Shown here piece by piece: positions 62,908 through 64,000 of a DNA stretch of 64,000 nt. Numbering within the stretch: position 1 is the stretch's first letter; every line of letters begins with the position of its first letter. Made by a program: the position numbers and the translations under genes. The stretch covers positions 1,116,001 through 1,180,000 of the forward strand of contig NZ_CP088022.1 in the NCBI RefSeq assembly GCF_013373795.3, given 5' to 3'. This stretch comes from Bradyrhizobium quebecense. GTDB taxonomy: Bacteria > Pseudomonadota > Alphaproteobacteria > Rhizobiales > Xanthobacteraceae. The notes beneath the pieces are model-generated. The model was not told where the DNA came from and ran no database searches. It worked only from the letters and a program-made list of their open reading frames with translations.

Positions 62908-64000
62908 CGACGCCAGCGCCCGACTATGCCGAGATCGGCATCACCAGCAATTTCTCCTTCCTGCGCGGCGGCTCCGATCCGCGCGCCTATGTGCATCAGG
63001 CGAGCGAACTCGGGATTCCCGTGATCGGGCTCGCCGATCACAACACGCTGGCCGGCGTGGTGCGCGCCTGGAAGGAGCTCGACAGCGACAAGGTCGCCCA
63101 TCCGCCCAAGCTTCTGATCGGCGCCCGCATCGTCTTCATCGATGGCACGCCCGACATCCTGGTCTATCCGCGCGACCGCGCCGCCTACGGCCGGCTGTGC
63201 CAATTGCTCACCCGCGGCAAGCGCGGCGGCGGCATCGAGCGGATCGAGAAGGGCGACTGCCGTCTCGCTCTGTCCGATCTCGTCGACTTCGCCGAAGGTC
63301 AGCTCCTGGTGCTGGCGCTGCCGCATCGGTTCGAGGCGGAGAAAGCGCTCGATGTGCTCGCGCAACTCAAGGCCAGTGCCGCCGATGGCGTCTGGCTCGC
63401 GGCAAGCCTGCTCTATCGCGGCGACGACAGGCGCCGCCTCGCGCGGATGCATGGCCTCGCTGCTGATGCCGGCGTGCCGCTGCTCGCTACCAACGAGGTG
63501 CTCTATCACCATCCCGCCCGCCGCCCGTTGCAGGATGTGCTGACCTGCATCCGCGAAAAGACCACGATCGAGGCTGTCGGTCGCAGGCTCGAGGCCAATG
63601 CCGAGCGGCATCTCAAGCCGGCGCATGAGATGGCGAGGCTGTTCCGCGATCTGCCGGATGCGATCGCGGAGACCATGCGCTTTGCCAAACGCATTTCTTT
63701 CTCGCTCGACCAGCTCAAATACCAGTATCCCGACGAGCCGGTGCCGCCGGGCAAGACCGCGCAGCAGCATCTGGAGGACCTGACCTGGGCCGGCGTCGAT
63801 AAATATTTCGGCGGCACGATCGACGAAAAACTTCGCGCCACCCTGAACAAGGAGCTCGCGCTGATCGCCGAGCTGAAATACGCGCATTACTTCCTCACCG
63901 TGCACGACATCGTGCACTATGCACGCAGCCAGAACATCCTGTGCCAGGGCCGGGGCTCGGCGGCCAATTCGGCGGTGTGCTACGTACTTGGCGTCACCTC
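62904..64000 (+). CDS. dnaE2: Error-prone DNA polymerase DnaE2, 3' partial
   Basis: ATG 62904 overlaps the imuB stop as ATGA, and the frame runs off the window with 365 complete codons. The N-terminal PHP domain is visible ([43 protein letters not shown]), and near the end comes the polymerase segment [22 protein letters not shown] typical of DnaE2. It is the catalytic polymerase of the ImuA-ImuB-DnaE2 translesion mutasome. The whole cassette starts from the SOS promoter at 60325-60371. About two thirds of the protein lies outside the window. Confidence 0.92.
   Translation, partial: [365 protein letters not shown]

Overview
The window looks like chromosome of a high-GC alphaproteobacterium, most likely Bradyrhizobium or a close relative in the Nitrobacteraceae. 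The reasons are a large hopanoid locus with a C-2 methylase (hpnP), an alphaproteobacterial-type LexA box (GAAC-N7-GAAC) in front of an imuA-imuB-dnaE2 cassette, an EcfG-like promoter, and several families of dispersed palindromic repeats typical of rhizobial genomes. The genus is inferred from gene content only. No rRNA, tRNA, CRISPR array or intact insertion sequence was recognised.

Layout. 1-1107: 3' part of a UxaA/GarD-type dehydratase. 1359-1862: secreted SGNH hydrolase. 2005-8710: tight operon of transglutaminase/DUF2126 amidoligase, ATP-grasp/alpha-E fusion and a second transglutaminase. 8756-12181: diguanylate cyclase and chemoreceptor on the minus strand. 12485-16381: ethanolamine ammonia-lyase eutB and eutC with hpnP lying between them. 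16579-18963: RND/MMPL exporter resembling HpnN. 19043-20191: two small secreted proteins. 20388-26129: hpnC-hpnD-hpnE-shc-hpnG, the squalene/hopene operon. 26521-30602: a self-contained TetR / AidB-like acyl-CoA dehydrogenase / class II aldolase / DUF2520 operon inside the hopanoid locus. 30674-38113: hpnH, ispH, hpnN, a DUF2147 protein and hpnO.

38260-40975 is an ECF sigma/anti-sigma pair downstream of a cupredoxin and a Tat-exported metallophosphoesterase. 41215-42000 holds a GFA-family protein and a 71-residue histidine-rich protein. 42084-48251 is a catabolic block (hydrolase, GMC oxidoreductase, MFS transporter, two MaoC-like hydratases) facing an IclR regulator. 48370-52432 holds two M20 amidohydrolases, a PPOX-family protein and a small membrane protein. 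52755-53726 is an isolated actinobacterial-type DapD. 54084-56311 is a cytochrome P450 divergent from a LysR regulator. 56509-58131 is a PiT phosphate transporter. 58725-64000 is a DNA-damage block: UdgX-type uracil-DNA glycosylase relative, then SOS-boxed imuA-imuB-dnaE2, the last cut by the window end.

How it works together. HpnD, HpnC and HpnE take farnesyl diphosphate to squalene, Shc cyclises it, HpnH and HpnG add and trim the adenosyl side chain, HpnO makes the amino end group, HpnP methylates C-2, and HpnN moves hopanoids toward the outer membrane. IspH feeds isoprenoid units. The most notable points are the eutB-hpnP-eutC interleaving with an HpnN-like exporter beside it, the TetR module nested in the hopanoid locus, the redox-flavoured ECF cluster, the orphan DapD, and a dispersed palindromic repeat embedded in frame in imuB.
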